Assembly: GCA_026125795.1 (NCBI GenBank)
Contig: JAHCKM010000003.1
Span: 1-64,000 of the forward strand
DNA length: 64,000 bases
Reading direction: 5' to 3'
Source of the DNA: Burkholderiaceae bacterium
GTDB taxonomy: Bacteria > Pseudomonadota > Gammaproteobacteria > Burkholderiales > Burkholderiaceae_C
Shown here: positions 16,466 through 24,545 of the stretch, one piece after another
How the letters are laid out: each line of letters opens with the position of its first letter
Numbering within the stretch: position 1 is the first letter of the stretch
The notes under the pieces: generated by a model
Seen by the model: only the letters and a program-made list of their open reading frames with translations
What the model was told of the DNA's origin: nothing
Database searches by the model: none
Program-made: the position numbers and the translations under genes

Positions 16466-17434
16466 ATGAACGCACCCTCCGCACTCGCCGTCCGCGTCAC
16501 GCGCAAGCACATCGAAGCCGAAGACATCTGCACCTTCGAGCTCGCCAGCGCCGACGGCACGCCGCTGCCTTCGTTCTCGGCCGGCTCCCACGTCGACGTG
16601 CAGATTCCGGGTGGTCTGACGCGCCAGTATTCGTTGTGCAACGACCCGGCCGAGAGCCACCGCTACCTGATCGGCGTGCTGCGCGATGCGGCGTCGCGTG
16701 GCGGCTCGGCGGCGATGCACGCGCAGGTGCACGAAGGCAGCGTGCTGCAGATCAGCCCGCCGAAGAACCACTTTGCTTTGGCACACCAGGCGCCGCGCCA
16801 TCTGCTGGTGGCGGGCGGCATCGGCGTCACGCCGATCCTGTGCATGGCCGAGCGGCTGGCAGCCACCGGCGCCGAATTCGAGATGCACTATGCGACGCGC
16901 TCGCGCGCCCGCACCGCGTTCTTCGATCGCATCCGATCGGCGCCGTTCGCGCGGCGCGTGCATTTTCACTTCGACGATGGCGCGCCCGAGCAGAAGCTCG
17001 ACATCGGCGCCCTGTTGTCGTCGCAACCGGCGGGCACGCACCTCTACGTGTGCGGGCCGCAAGGCTTGATGGACGCGGTGCTCGGCTCGGCGCGCGCCGG
17101 CGGCTGGGACGAGCCGCGCCTGCACTATGAATTCTTCGCTGCCGACGTGCAGCCGCGGGCCGGCGACGGCGCTTTCGAGGTGCAGCTCGCGAGCTCCGGC
17201 CGCGTGATTCCGGTGCCGGCCGATCGCAGCGTGCTGGCCGCACTGGCCGACGCCGGCGTGATCGTGCCCAGCTCGTGCGAGCAGGGCGTGTGCGGTACCT
17301 GCCTGACACGGCTGGTCGACGGTGTGCCCGACCACCGCGACCAGTACCTGCTGCCGGAGGAGCAGGCGGCCAACGATCAATTCATGCCGTGCTGCTCACG
17401 CGCGAAATCGGCGCGGCTGGTGCTGGATCTGTGA
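16466..17434 (+). CDS. vanB: vanillate O-demethylase reductase
   Basis: This is a 322-residue class IA oxygenase reductase. An N-terminal flavin domain (RQYSLCND near residues 53-60) is followed by an NAD(P)H domain (GGIGVTPILCM near 117-127; YVCGPQGLM) and a C-terminal plant-type [2Fe-2S] domain with Cys271, Cys276 and Cys279 plus a late Cys near 308. It passes electrons from NADH to VanA. It starts 634 bp after vanA rather than directly after it, so it may depend on read-through or an own promoter. A 17-bp tandem duplication spans its stop codon. Confidence 0.87.
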   Translation: MNAPSALAVRVTRKHIEAEDICTFELASADGTPLPSFSAGSHVDVQIPGGLTRQYSLCNDPAESHRYLIGVLRDAASRGGSAAMHAQVHEGSVLQISPPKNHFALAHQAPRHLLVAGGIGVTPILCMAERLAATGAEFEMHYATRSRARTAFFDRIRSAPFARRVHFHFDDGAPEQKLDIGALLSSQPAGTHLYVCGPQGLMDAVLGSARAGGWDEPRLHYEFFAADVQPRAGDGAFEVQLASSGRVIPVPADRSVLAALADAGVIVPSSCEQGVCGTCLTRLVDGVPDHRDQYLLPEEQAANDQFMPCCSRAKSARLVLDL

Positions 17435-17459
17435 TCCGGCCAGATCTGTGATCCGGCCA
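17426..17459. repeat. 17-bp perfect tandem duplication over the vanB stop
   Basis: GATCTGTGATCCGGCCA occurs at 17426-17442 and again at 17443-17459. The vanB stop TGA (17432-17434) is in the first copy, so the protein is unaffected. It looks like a recent slippage duplication. Confidence 0.85.
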
Positions 17460-17483
17460 ATGAGGGCGCGGTGGAAGAGCGCC

Positions 17484-18050
17484 TCACGCGGCGGACGCGG
17501 TCATGCGCCGGACCGCCGCGATCCACGCCTCGAACGCCGTCATCTGCGCGCCGACGAACTTGCGAGTGGTCTCGTCGGTGCACTGGCCTTCGGCGTTGAA
17601 CTTGGTCGCGACGTTGCCGACGAACACCTCGGGCTTGACCAGCGTCATCGCGTTGACGAACAGCAGCACCTTGCGCAGGTCGTACTGCACGCGCGCGCCG
17701 CCCACCGGGCCGCCGCTGGCGCTCATGATGGCCACCGGCTTGCCGGCAAACGGCTGGTCTTCGCCGCGGCTCAGCCAGTCGATCAGGTTCTTCAGCCCGC
17801 CGGGGATCGAGAAGTTGTATTCCGGCGTGACGATCAACAGGCCGTCGGCCCTGCGCACCTGCTCGCGCAAGCCCGCCACCACCGGCGGCATGCCTTTGGC
17901 CAGCACGTCGGCATCGAACACCGGCACGTCGCGCCACTGGGCCTGCTGCATCGTCATCGACGCGGGCATCAGCGACTCAGCCAGTTGCATCAGCATGCGA
18001 TTGTACGAAGCGGCACGCAGGCTGCCGCAGAGGCCGACGATGTTGAGCAT
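17484..18050 (-). CDS. NAD(P)H-dependent FMN reductase
   Basis: This is a 188-residue flavodoxin-like protein. The N-terminal phosphate-binding loop is GLCGSLRAASYNRML (about residues 6-20) and the second flavin motif is TPEYNFSIPGGLKN near 75-88. Members use NAD(P)H to reduce FMN or quinones. It is convergent with vanB and divergent from the methyltransferase gene (77-bp gap). A related FMN reductase closes the catabolic island at 26535. Such enzymes may feed reduced flavin to a monooxygenase, but none is present here. Confidence 0.82.
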   Translation of the reverse strand: MLNIVGLCGSLRAASYNRMLMQLAESLMPASMTMQQAQWRDVPVFDADVLAKGMPPVVAGLREQVRRADGLLIVTPEYNFSIPGGLKNLIDWLSRGEDQPFAGKPVAIMSASGGPVGGARVQYDLRKVLLFVNAMTLVKPEVFVGNVATKFNAEGQCTDETTRKFVGAQMTAFEAWIAAVRRMTASAA

Positions 18051-18127
18051 GTGGGTTCCCTGTTATAGACATAGACGCCGCATTCTCGCCCAGGGGCAAT
18101 AATCCTCGTCCGACCGGAGACATCACC

Positions 18128-19255
18128 ATGACAGAACGCCAGACCCCGCCGTTTCGTGCCGACCACGTCGGCAGTTTTCTGCGACCGGGCTACCTGCTGC
18201 AGGCGCGCGAGCAGTACGCCAAGAAAGAAATCAGCGCCGAGCAGCTGCGTGCGGTGGAAGACCGGGCGATCACCGAGATCGTCAGGTTCCAGGCCGACGT
18301 CGGCCTGCCGTCGATCACCGACGGCGAGTTCCGCCGCACCTACTTTCACATCGACTTTCTCGAGCAGCTCGGCGGCGTCAAGACCGACCCGCCGACTCTG
18401 GTGAAGATGCCCGACGGCAGCGAGCAGCTCGCGCCGCCGGTGATCCGGGTCATCGACAAGGTGCGCCACGCCAAGCAGATCCAGCTGGCCGACTTCCAGT
18501 ACCTGAAGTCGCAGGTCGATGCGCTCGGCATCAAGGGCCTGACACCCAAAGTGACGATCCCGTCGCCGACGATGCTGCACTTCCGCGGCGGGCGCGCCGG
18601 CATCAGCAAGGAGGCGTACCCGGAACTCGATCCCGTCTTCTACGACGATGTCGCCCGCGCCTACGGCGACGAGCTGCGCTCGCTGGCCGAGGCGGGCTGC
18701 ACCTACGTGCAGATGGACGACACCAACATGGCCTACCTGTGCGACGAGAAGATGCGTGCCGCCGCGCGCCAGCGCGGCGACGATCCCAACGAGCTGCCGC
18801 ACCGCTATGCCTGGTTCATCAACAAGGTGGTGGCGCAAAAACCCAAGGGCATGACGCTGGCCATGCACCTGTGCCGCGGCAACTTCAAGAGCACGTTCGC
18901 CGCACAGGGCAACTACGAGCCGGTGGCCGAGGCGCTGCTCGCGGAGATGAACCTCGACGCCTACTTCATGGAGTACGACGACGACCGCTCGGGTGACTTC
19001 CGGCCGCTGCGCTTCCTGAAGAAGGGCAAGATCGTCGTGCTCGGCCTGGTCACCACCAAGTTCGGCCAGCTTGAGAAGAAAGACGATCTCAAGCGCCGCA
19101 TCGACGAGGCGAGCCAGTACGCGCCGCTCGATCAGCTGTGCCTGTCGCCGCAGTGCGGCTTCTCCAGCACGGTGCACGGCAACAACATCGCGGTGGAGGA
19201 CCAGCGGCGCAAGCTCGAGCTGGTGGTGCAGACCGCGCGCGAAGTCTGGCAGTGA
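18128..19255 (+). CDS. MetE C-terminal-like methyltransferase (short form)
   Basis: This is a 375-residue protein corresponding to the catalytic C-terminal half of cobalamin-independent methionine synthase. DHVGSFLRP at the N-terminus, the zinc-site motifs MHLCRGN and LSPQCGFSS, and DEASQYAP are present. Stand-alone short forms are often labelled homocysteine methyltransferase, but the fold also serves epoxyalkane:CoM transferases and other methyl or thiol transfers. It leads a plus-strand run with an enoyl-CoA hydratase, a Bug protein and MmgE/PrpD, which suggests a catabolic rather than methionine role. That is inference. Confidence 0.75.
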   Translation: MTERQTPPFRADHVGSFLRPGYLLQAREQYAKKEISAEQLRAVEDRAITEIVRFQADVGLPSITDGEFRRTYFHIDFLEQLGGVKTDPPTLVKMPDGSEQLAPPVIRVIDKVRHAKQIQLADFQYLKSQVDALGIKGLTPKVTIPSPTMLHFRGGRAGISKEAYPELDPVFYDDVARAYGDELRSLAEAGCTYVQMDDTNMAYLCDEKMRAAARQRGDDPNELPHRYAWFINKVVAQKPKGMTLAMHLCRGNFKSTFAAQGNYEPVAEALLAEMNLDAYFMEYDDDRSGDFRPLRFLKKGKIVVLGLVTTKFGQLEKKDDLKRRIDEASQYAPLDQLCLSPQCGFSSTVHGNNIAVEDQRRKLELVVQTAREVWQ

Positions 19256-19284
19256 ACCCAAGGCCAACCGACCCGGAGGCGACG

Positions 19285-20064
19285 ATGGCAGCAGAGCCAC
19301 TGGTCCTGATCGAAACCCACGGCGCGGTGCGCAAGCTCACGCTGAACCGCCCTGCATCGTTGAACAGCTTCACCTCCGCGATGCACCGCGAGCTGCGCGC
19401 CGCGCTCGACGCCGCGGCCGACGATGCGAGCGTGCGCTGTCTTGTGATCACCGGCGCGGGCCGCGGCTTCTGCGCCGGGCAGGACCTGAACGATCCCGAG
19501 GTCGGCACCAACGTCGGCCAGGTGGTCGAGCGCATCTACAAGCCGCTGGCGCTGCGCATCGCGTCGATGCCTGTTCCCGTGATCGCGATGGTCAACGGCG
19601 TGGCGGCCGGCGCCGGTGCGAACTTCGCGCTCGGCTGCGATCTGGTCATCGCCGCTCGGTCGGCCAGCTTCATCCAGGCGTTCTCCAAGATCGGGTTGAT
19701 CCCCGACTGCGGCGGCACCTGGCTGTTGCCGCGCCTGGTGGGCCGCGCCAAGGCGATCGGTCTGGCGATGACCGGCGACAAGCTGTCGGCCGAAGGCGCC
19801 GAGCGCATGGGGCTGATCTGGAGCGTGGTCGACGATGCCGCGCTGCAAGACCAGACGATGGCGCTGGCCGCCCGGCTGGCCGCCATGCCGGTGAAGGCGC
19901 TGGCCGCGACGCGCCGCACGATCGATGAGTCGATCATGACCGACTACGCGAGCGCGCTGTCGCTCGAGGCCCGCGTGCAGAACGACATGGGCGCACAGCC
20001 CGACTTCCGCGAGGGCGTGGCGGCCTTCCTGGACAAGCGCGCCGCCAAGTTCAGCGATCGCTGA
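19285..20064 (+). CDS. enoyl-CoA hydratase/isomerase (PaaG-like)
   Basis: This is a 259-residue crotonase-fold protein. The oxyanion-hole segments GRGFCAGQDLND (about residues 58-69) and GVAAGAGANFALGCDL (about 107-122) are present, followed by SKIGLIPDCGGTWLLPR. The Asp in IPDCGG and the AGQDLN motif resemble PaaG-type isomerases of the phenylacetyl-CoA pathway, but no other paa gene is near. ATG 19285 has CCGGAGG 8 bp ahead. It lies 29 bp after the MetE-like gene and 11 bp before the Bug gene, so it is likely operonic. Confidence 0.82.
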   Translation: MAAEPLVLIETHGAVRKLTLNRPASLNSFTSAMHRELRAALDAAADDASVRCLVITGAGRGFCAGQDLNDPEVGTNVGQVVERIYKPLALRIASMPVPVIAMVNGVAAGAGANFALGCDLVIAARSASFIQAFSKIGLIPDCGGTWLLPRLVGRAKAIGLAMTGDKLSAEGAERMGLIWSVVDDAALQDQTMALAARLAAMPVKALAATRRTIDESIMTDYASALSLEARVQNDMGAQPDFREGVAAFLDKRAAKFSDR

Positions 20065-20075
20065 GGAGCTCCGCC

Positions 20076-21047
20076 ATGCAACGACGTGCCCTGGTGAAGG
20101 TGGCGCCCGCCGCAGCGCTGCTGGCGTGCGTCTCGGCGGCACGCGCGCAACTGGCCAACAAACCGCTGCGCTACATCGTGCCGGTGGCCGCCGGCGGCGG
20201 CAGCGACATGGTGGGACGCACCGTCACCGAGCGCTGGGGCAAGCTGCTCAACCAGACCGTGGTGGTCGAGAACATCGCCGGCGCCGGCGGCACCATTGCC
20301 TGCCAGACCACGATGCGCGCCGTGCCCGACGGCGCCACGCTGATGCAGGGTTATGTCGCCACCCACGGCACCAGCCCGGCGACGCGCAAGGTGCCGTACG
20401 ACGCGATCAAGGACTTCACCCCGATCGGCATGATCGGCGCCACACCCAACGTGCTGGTGATCAATGCCGCGCTGCCAGCCCACACGCTGGCCGAGTGGAC
20501 CGCCTACTTGCGTGCCAACCCCGGCAAGATCAGCTACGGCTCGGCCGGCCCGGGCTCGCTCACGCATCTGACGATGGAGCTGTTCAAGCAGCAGCAGCGG
20601 TCGTTCATCGTCCACATCCCCTATCGCGGCATCGCGCCGGCGTTCACCGATCTGCTCGGCGGCCAGACGCAGGCGATGTTCCCGGGCCTGGCCGCCGCGC
20701 TGCCGCACATCCGCTCGGGGCGGGTGCGCCCGCTCGCGGTCACCGGCGCGCAGCGCCATGCGCTGCTGAAGGACGTCCCGACGCTCGACGAGTCGGGCTT
20801 CAAGGGCTTTGACGCGCAGCAGTGGTATGGCGTGATGGGCCCGGCGGGCATCCCGGCGCCGGTGGTCAAGCACCTCAACGACACGCTCAACGCGGTGCTG
20901 CAGCAACCCGACCTGCGCGACAAGCTGTCGGTGGAGGCGATCGAGCCGATGCCGATGTTCGCCGAAGCGTTCGGCCTGTTCGTGCAGCAGGACCTGGCGC
21001 GCTGGACGCGGCTGGCGCGCGAACGCAACATCCAGCTCGACAGCTGA
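20076..21047 (+). CDS. Bug-family (tripartite tricarboxylate transport) binding protein
   Basis: This is a 323-residue extracytoplasmic solute-binding protein. A signal peptide ends near ARAQLANK (about residue 24). The Bug family start of the mature protein, LRYIVPVAAGGGSDMVGR, and the later SYGSAGPGSLTHL, FIVHIPYRG and DVPTLDESG segments are typical. Bug proteins are greatly expanded in Burkholderiales and bind carboxylates, often without dedicated membrane partners. None is encoded here. Its place in the run suggests it captures the substrate of the island. GAGGAG precedes the ATG. Confidence 0.87.
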   Translation: MQRRALVKVAPAAALLACVSAARAQLANKPLRYIVPVAAGGGSDMVGRTVTERWGKLLNQTVVVENIAGAGGTIACQTTMRAVPDGATLMQGYVATHGTSPATRKVPYDAIKDFTPIGMIGATPNVLVINAALPAHTLAEWTAYLRANPGKISYGSAGPGSLTHLTMELFKQQQRSFIVHIPYRGIAPAFTDLLGGQTQAMFPGLAAALPHIRSGRVRPLAVTGAQRHALLKDVPTLDESGFKGFDAQQWYGVMGPAGIPAPVVKHLNDTLNAVLQQPDLRDKLSVEAIEPMPMFAEAFGLFVQQDLARWTRLARERNIQLDS

Positions 21048-21066
21048 GCGCCTCCCGGTCGCACCC

Positions 21067-22437
21067 ATGGCCCGCAATACCGCCGTCGCTGCCGACGCCC
21101 ACGCCCCGCCGGTCACCGCCGCGCTCGCGCGTTTTGTCGCCACGCACGGCAGCCGCGGCTGGAGCGATGCGGTCGATCATGAGGCGCAGCGCACCTTCTT
21201 CAACTGGCTCGGCTCCGCCATCGGGGCGGCGCGGCATGAATCGGTGAACGCGGCGCTCGGCGCGGTGCAGATGCTGCAGCCGGCGCCGCAGGCCAGCGTG
21301 CTCGGGCGCAGCGAGCGCGTCGACATGGCAAGCGCCGCGCTGATCAACGGCATCGCGTCGCACACCTTCGACTTCGACGACACGCACCTCAAGACCATCA
21401 TCCATCCGGCCGGGCCGGTGGCTTCCGCGGTGCTCGCGCTGGCGGAACACCAGCACTTGTCGGGCAGGGCGGTGCTCGATGCACTGGTGCTCGGCGTCGA
21501 CGTCGCATGCCGCGTCGGCAATGCGGTCTACCCCGATCACTACGACCGCGGCTGGCACATCACCGGCTCCACCGGCATGCTCGGCGCGGCGGCGGGCTGC
21601 GCGCGCCTGCTGCAGTTGAACGAGCCGCAGACCACCATGGCCCTGGGCATCGCGGCGTCGCAGCCGGTGGGCCTGCGCGAACAGTTCGGCACCATGACCA
21701 AGCCGTTCCATCCGGGCGCTGCGGCGCGCGCCGGCCTGACGGCGGCGTTGCTCGCGAAACACGGCTTCACCGCCAGCGCGCGTGCTCTCGAGGCGCCGCG
21801 CGGGCTGATGCAGACCTATTCGGTCAAGTGCGACTGGCGCGAGATCACCGATCAGCTCGGCGAGCGCTTCGAGATCTCGTTCAACACCTACAAGCCGTTC
21901 GCTTGCGGGATCGTCGTGCATCCGAGCATCGACGCGTGCATCCAGTTGAGAGCGCAGGGCGTCAAGCCGGACGACATCGAGCGCATCGAGCTCAAGGTGC
22001 ATGCATTGGTGCTGGAGCTCACCGGCAAGAAGGAGCCGGTTGACGGATTGAGCGCCAAGTTCAGCGTCTACCACGGCTGCGCCGCGGGGCTGATCTTCGG
22101 CCGCGCCGGCGAAGGCGAATACGCCGACGCGGTGGTCAACCGCCCCGACATGGCGGCGCTGCGCCGCAAGGTGGTGGCCACGGTGGACGATGCCATCGCC
22201 GAGGAGAGCGCCGACGTCACCGCGGTGCTGCGCGACGGGCAGCGGGTGCACGTGTTCGTCGAGCACGCCATCGGCTCGCTGCAGCGGCCGATGAGCGACG
22301 CCGACCTGCAGGCCAAGTTCACGCACCTGGTGCAGCCGGTGCTGGGGCAAGCCAGGATCGGGCCGCTGGTGAACGCGTGCGCGCGGATCGACGCCATCGC
22401 CGACATCGCGTCGCTGGTCGCGCTCGCGCGCGACTGA
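21067..22437 (+). CDS. MmgE/PrpD-family dehydratase
   Basis: This is a 456-residue protein of the 2-methylcitrate dehydratase (PrpD)/MmgE/IDS-epimerase family. NGIASHTFDFDDTHL (about residues 95-109), TMTKPFHPGAAARAG (about 216-230) and FNTYKPFACGIVVHPSIDA are family hallmarks that build the active site. Members dehydrate or epimerise di- and tricarboxylates. No prpB/prpC accompany it, so propionate metabolism is unlikely. In this island it could act on a citrate-like product of ring cleavage, which is speculative. It converges on the LysR gene. Confidence 0.83.
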   Translation: MARNTAVAADAHAPPVTAALARFVATHGSRGWSDAVDHEAQRTFFNWLGSAIGAARHESVNAALGAVQMLQPAPQASVLGRSERVDMASAALINGIASHTFDFDDTHLKTIIHPAGPVASAVLALAEHQHLSGRAVLDALVLGVDVACRVGNAVYPDHYDRGWHITGSTGMLGAAAGCARLLQLNEPQTTMALGIAASQPVGLREQFGTMTKPFHPGAAARAGLTAALLAKHGFTASARALEAPRGLMQTYSVKCDWREITDQLGERFEISFNTYKPFACGIVVHPSIDACIQLRAQGVKPDDIERIELKVHALVLELTGKKEPVDGLSAKFSVYHGCAAGLIFGRAGEGEYADAVVNRPDMAALRRKVVATVDDAIAEESADVTAVLRDGQRVHVFVEHAIGSLQRPMSDADLQAKFTHLVQPVLGQARIGPLVNACARIDAIADIASLVALARD

Positions 22438-22460
22438 AGTCTCGGTCGGCGCTCCGTCGC

Positions 22461-22511
22461 GAGCCGATGGCTCCCCCTTGGGGGCGCGAGCGAAGCGGGC
22501 GAGGGCGGCTC
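22461..22511. repeat. degenerate copy of the structured intergenic repeat
   Basis: The convergent gap after MmgE/PrpD carries GAGCC-GAT-GGCTC (22461-22473), a C5-TT-G5 palindrome (22473-22484), GCGAGCG runs and a final GGCGGCTCA that overlaps the LysR stop. It shares parts, but not the full stem, of the units at 5606-5729 and 24491-24545. Confidence 0.4.
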
Positions 22512-23415
22512 AGTGCGGCAGCGCGGCGCGCAGGCTGCGCCGCAGCGCCATCTTGCGGATGCTGGCGGCGAACGAGCGCACGGCCGCGCTCTGCGTGGCA
22601 TCGCGTTTCCACAGCAGGCCCGGCGTGCGCACCGGGGTCGGGCTCTCCAGCGGCACCACCCGAATGTCGTTGCGCGGCGGGATCGCCTGCGTGGCGACGA
22701 TGGCGGCCAGCTGCGTGCGCGCCACCAGATCGATCATGGGACCGATGGTGTTCATCTCGGCCACCACCAGCGGCTCGGCGCCGGCGGCGCGCAGGCAATC
22801 CTGCAGCAGCGCGCGCGTGGAGAACAGCTGCGGCAGCATCACCATGCTCTGTCTGTGCAGTTCCACCATGCGCAGGCGCTTGCGCTGCGCGAACGGGTGC
22901 GTGGACGACACCACCAGCACCATCTCTTCCGTATACAGCGGCTCGAACCACAGGTGCAGCGCGTCGGCCGGCTGGTAGGCAATGCCGACGTCGAGCTCCG
23001 AGGCGACCAGCTTGTCGGCGATGTCATCGGCGGCGAGCTCTTCCACCGTGACCTTCACCGACGCATGGCGCTGCATGAAGCCGGCGAGGCACTCGGGTAC
23101 GAAGCCGATGTTGAAGGTGTGCGTGGCACCGATGCGCACCACGCCGCTCAGCTCGCCGGCGGCGCGCTTGAGATCGCTGACGCCCTGGTCCACTTCCTTC
23201 AGCGCCTTGGCGGCATAAGCGAGGAACGATTCGCCGGCCTCGGTCAGCACCACACGACGCGCCAGACGCTCGAACAGCGCGATACCCAGCTCCTGTTCGA
23301 GCTGCGCGATCTGGTGCGACAGCGTCGACTGCGTCACGTGCACCCGCTCGGCGGCGCGCGTGAAGTTGAGGCACTCGGCCAACGACACGAAATAGCGCAG
23401 GTGCCTGAGTTCCAA
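22510..23415 (-). CDS. LysR-family transcriptional regulator
   Basis: This is a 301-residue LysR regulator, the usual length. The N-terminal winged HTH (LRYFVSLAECLNFTRAAERV, then TQSTLSHQIAQLE) is followed by a two-lobe effector domain (VRIGATHTFNIGFVP). The family start M-E-L-R-H-L-R-Y-F fits a TTG codon at 23415, with GGGGA just upstream; no ATG is in a sensible place. It diverges from the intradiol dioxygenase gene (145-bp gap), the standard layout for a regulator that activates ring-cleavage genes in response to a pathway intermediate. Confidence 0.85.
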   Translation of the reverse strand: MELRHLRYFVSLAECLNFTRAAERVHVTQSTLSHQIAQLEQELGIALFERLARRVVLTEAGESFLAYAAKALKEVDQGVSDLKRAAGELSGVVRIGATHTFNIGFVPECLAGFMQRHASVKVTVEELAADDIADKLVASELDVGIAYQPADALHLWFEPLYTEEMVLVVSSTHPFAQRKRLRMVELHRQSMVMLPQLFSTRALLQDCLRAAGAEPLVVAEMNTIGPMIDLVARTQLAAIVATQAIPPRNDIRVVPLESPTPVRTPGLLWKRDATQSAAVRSFAASIRKMALRRSLRAALPH

Positions 23416-23449
23416 ATGCGAATCCCCGCGGCGTAGCGGATCGATCAGG

Positions 23450-23466
23450 TCGATTGATCCTATCGA
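23450..23466. promoter_or_regulatory. candidate LysR-type binding dyad
   Basis: TCGAT at 23450-23454 and ATCGA at 23462-23466 form a dyad with a 7-bp centre in the divergent LysR-dioxygenase gap. It contains the T-N11-A pattern expected of LysR regulators. It lies about 95 bp ahead of the dioxygenase start, near where a recognition site would sit. Confidence 0.45.
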
Positions 23467-23560
23467 AATTCCCCACTTCACCCAATTGGTGTCAATCGCT
23501 AGAGTGGTCCGAACGTCCGCGGCGGGCGGGCTTGGGGATGCACGCACTTCAGGAGACACC

Positions 23561-24439
23561 ATGGCGCAATACGACACCCAAACCCTGACGCAGGCCGTGA
23601 TCGACCGCCTCGCCGACTGCAAGGACGCTCGCTTCAAGCAGGTGATGACCTCGCTGGTGCAGCACCTGCACGACTTCGCGCGCGACGTGGATCTGTCGCC
23701 GCAGGAGTGGATCACCGCGATCCAGTTCCTCACCGACACCGGCAAGGCCTGCAACGACAAGCGCCAGGAGTTCATCCTGCTGTCCGACACGCTCGGCCTG
23801 TCGATGCTGGTGGTGGCCCTGGAGCAGGCGCGCGGCGCCAAAGGCCGCAAGGGCGCCACGCCGGCCACCGAAGCCACAGTGCAGGGCCCGTTCTATTGGG
23901 CGGGCGCACCCGAGCGCCGGCTCGGCGAGGACATTGCCGAGGGCGTGAGCGGCGAGCCCGCGCTGTACACCGGCCGCGTCACCGATCTGGAGGGCCAGCC
24001 GCTGGCCGGCGCGCTGCTCGACGTGTGGTCGGGCGACGGCGAAGGCGTGTACGACATGCAGATGGCCGATGCGGGCATGCGTGCGCGCGGCAAGCTGCGC
24101 ACCGACGAGCAGGGACGCTACTGGTTCTGGTCGATCCGGCCCACCTACTACCCGGTGCCCACCGACGGCCCGGTGGGCCGCATGCTCGACCGCATGGGAC
24201 GCCATCCGAACCGCCCCGGGCACATCCACATGATGGTGTCGGCCCCCGGGCATCAGCCGGTGACGACGCACCTGTTCGTCGCCAACAGCCCGTACCTCGA
24301 TTCCGACGCGGTGTTCGGCGTGCGCGACAGCCTGATCGTCGAGTACGAGCGGCACGAGCCGGGCACCGCGCCCGATGGCCGCAAGATGAACAAGCCCTAC
24401 CACGTGGCGCACTACGACTTCCGCCTGGTGCCGGCCTGA
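23561..24439 (+). CDS. intradiol ring-cleavage dioxygenase (hydroxyquinol/catechol 1,2-dioxygenase family)
   Basis: This is a 292-residue non-haem Fe(III) dioxygenase. An N-terminal helical dimerisation domain (about residues 10-95) precedes the beta-sandwich catalytic domain. The four iron ligands of the family are all present: Tyr164 (EGVYDMQ), Tyr197 (TYYPVP), His221 and His223 (RPGHIHMMV). Length and N-terminal domain fit the catechol/hydroxyquinol 1,2-dioxygenase group rather than protocatechuate 3,4-dioxygenase. AGGAG lies 7 bp before ATG 23561. It heads the LysR-divergent operon; its substrate cannot be fixed from sequence. Confidence 0.87.
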   Translation: MAQYDTQTLTQAVIDRLADCKDARFKQVMTSLVQHLHDFARDVDLSPQEWITAIQFLTDTGKACNDKRQEFILLSDTLGLSMLVVALEQARGAKGRKGATPATEATVQGPFYWAGAPERRLGEDIAEGVSGEPALYTGRVTDLEGQPLAGALLDVWSGDGEGVYDMQMADAGMRARGKLRTDEQGRYWFWSIRPTYYPVPTDGPVGRMLDRMGRHPNRPGHIHMMVSAPGHQPVTTHLFVANSPYLDSDAVFGVRDSLIVEYERHEPGTAPDGRKMNKPYHVAHYDFRLVPA

Positions 24440-24490
24440 GGCCCGCAAGGACGCTGCGAATGATCGCCCCCACGCTCACCTCGTTCGCTG

Positions 24491-24545
24491 CCCCCCGAGG
24501 GGGCATGTCAGCGCCTTCGGGCGGCCGGGCGGCGCTGACATGCCC
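24491..24545. repeat. structured intergenic repeat with 15-bp perfect stem
   Basis: After the C6-GA-G5 palindrome at 24491-24503, GGGCATGTCAGCGCC (24501-24515) pairs perfectly with GGCGCTGACATGCCC (24531-24545) across a 15-nt GC-rich loop. The right arm contains the ATG at 24540. It is the best-preserved member of the repeat family at 5606-5729. It lies between the dioxygenase and citryl-CoA-lyase-like genes of one operon. Confidence 0.8.

Noticed and set aside
14718-16469. One open frame running from vanA through the inverted-repeat insert to TGA overlapping the vanB start
   Set aside because: After residue 92 of VanA the translation loses all similarity to the family, while the +1 frame continues VanA. 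The exact meeting with vanB ATGA is probably chance in GC-rich DNA.
19285-20064. Phenylacetate (paa) pathway assignment from the PaaG-like hydratase
   Set aside because: No paaABCDE, paaK or paaZ genes are present, and crotonase-fold similarity alone does not fix the substrate.
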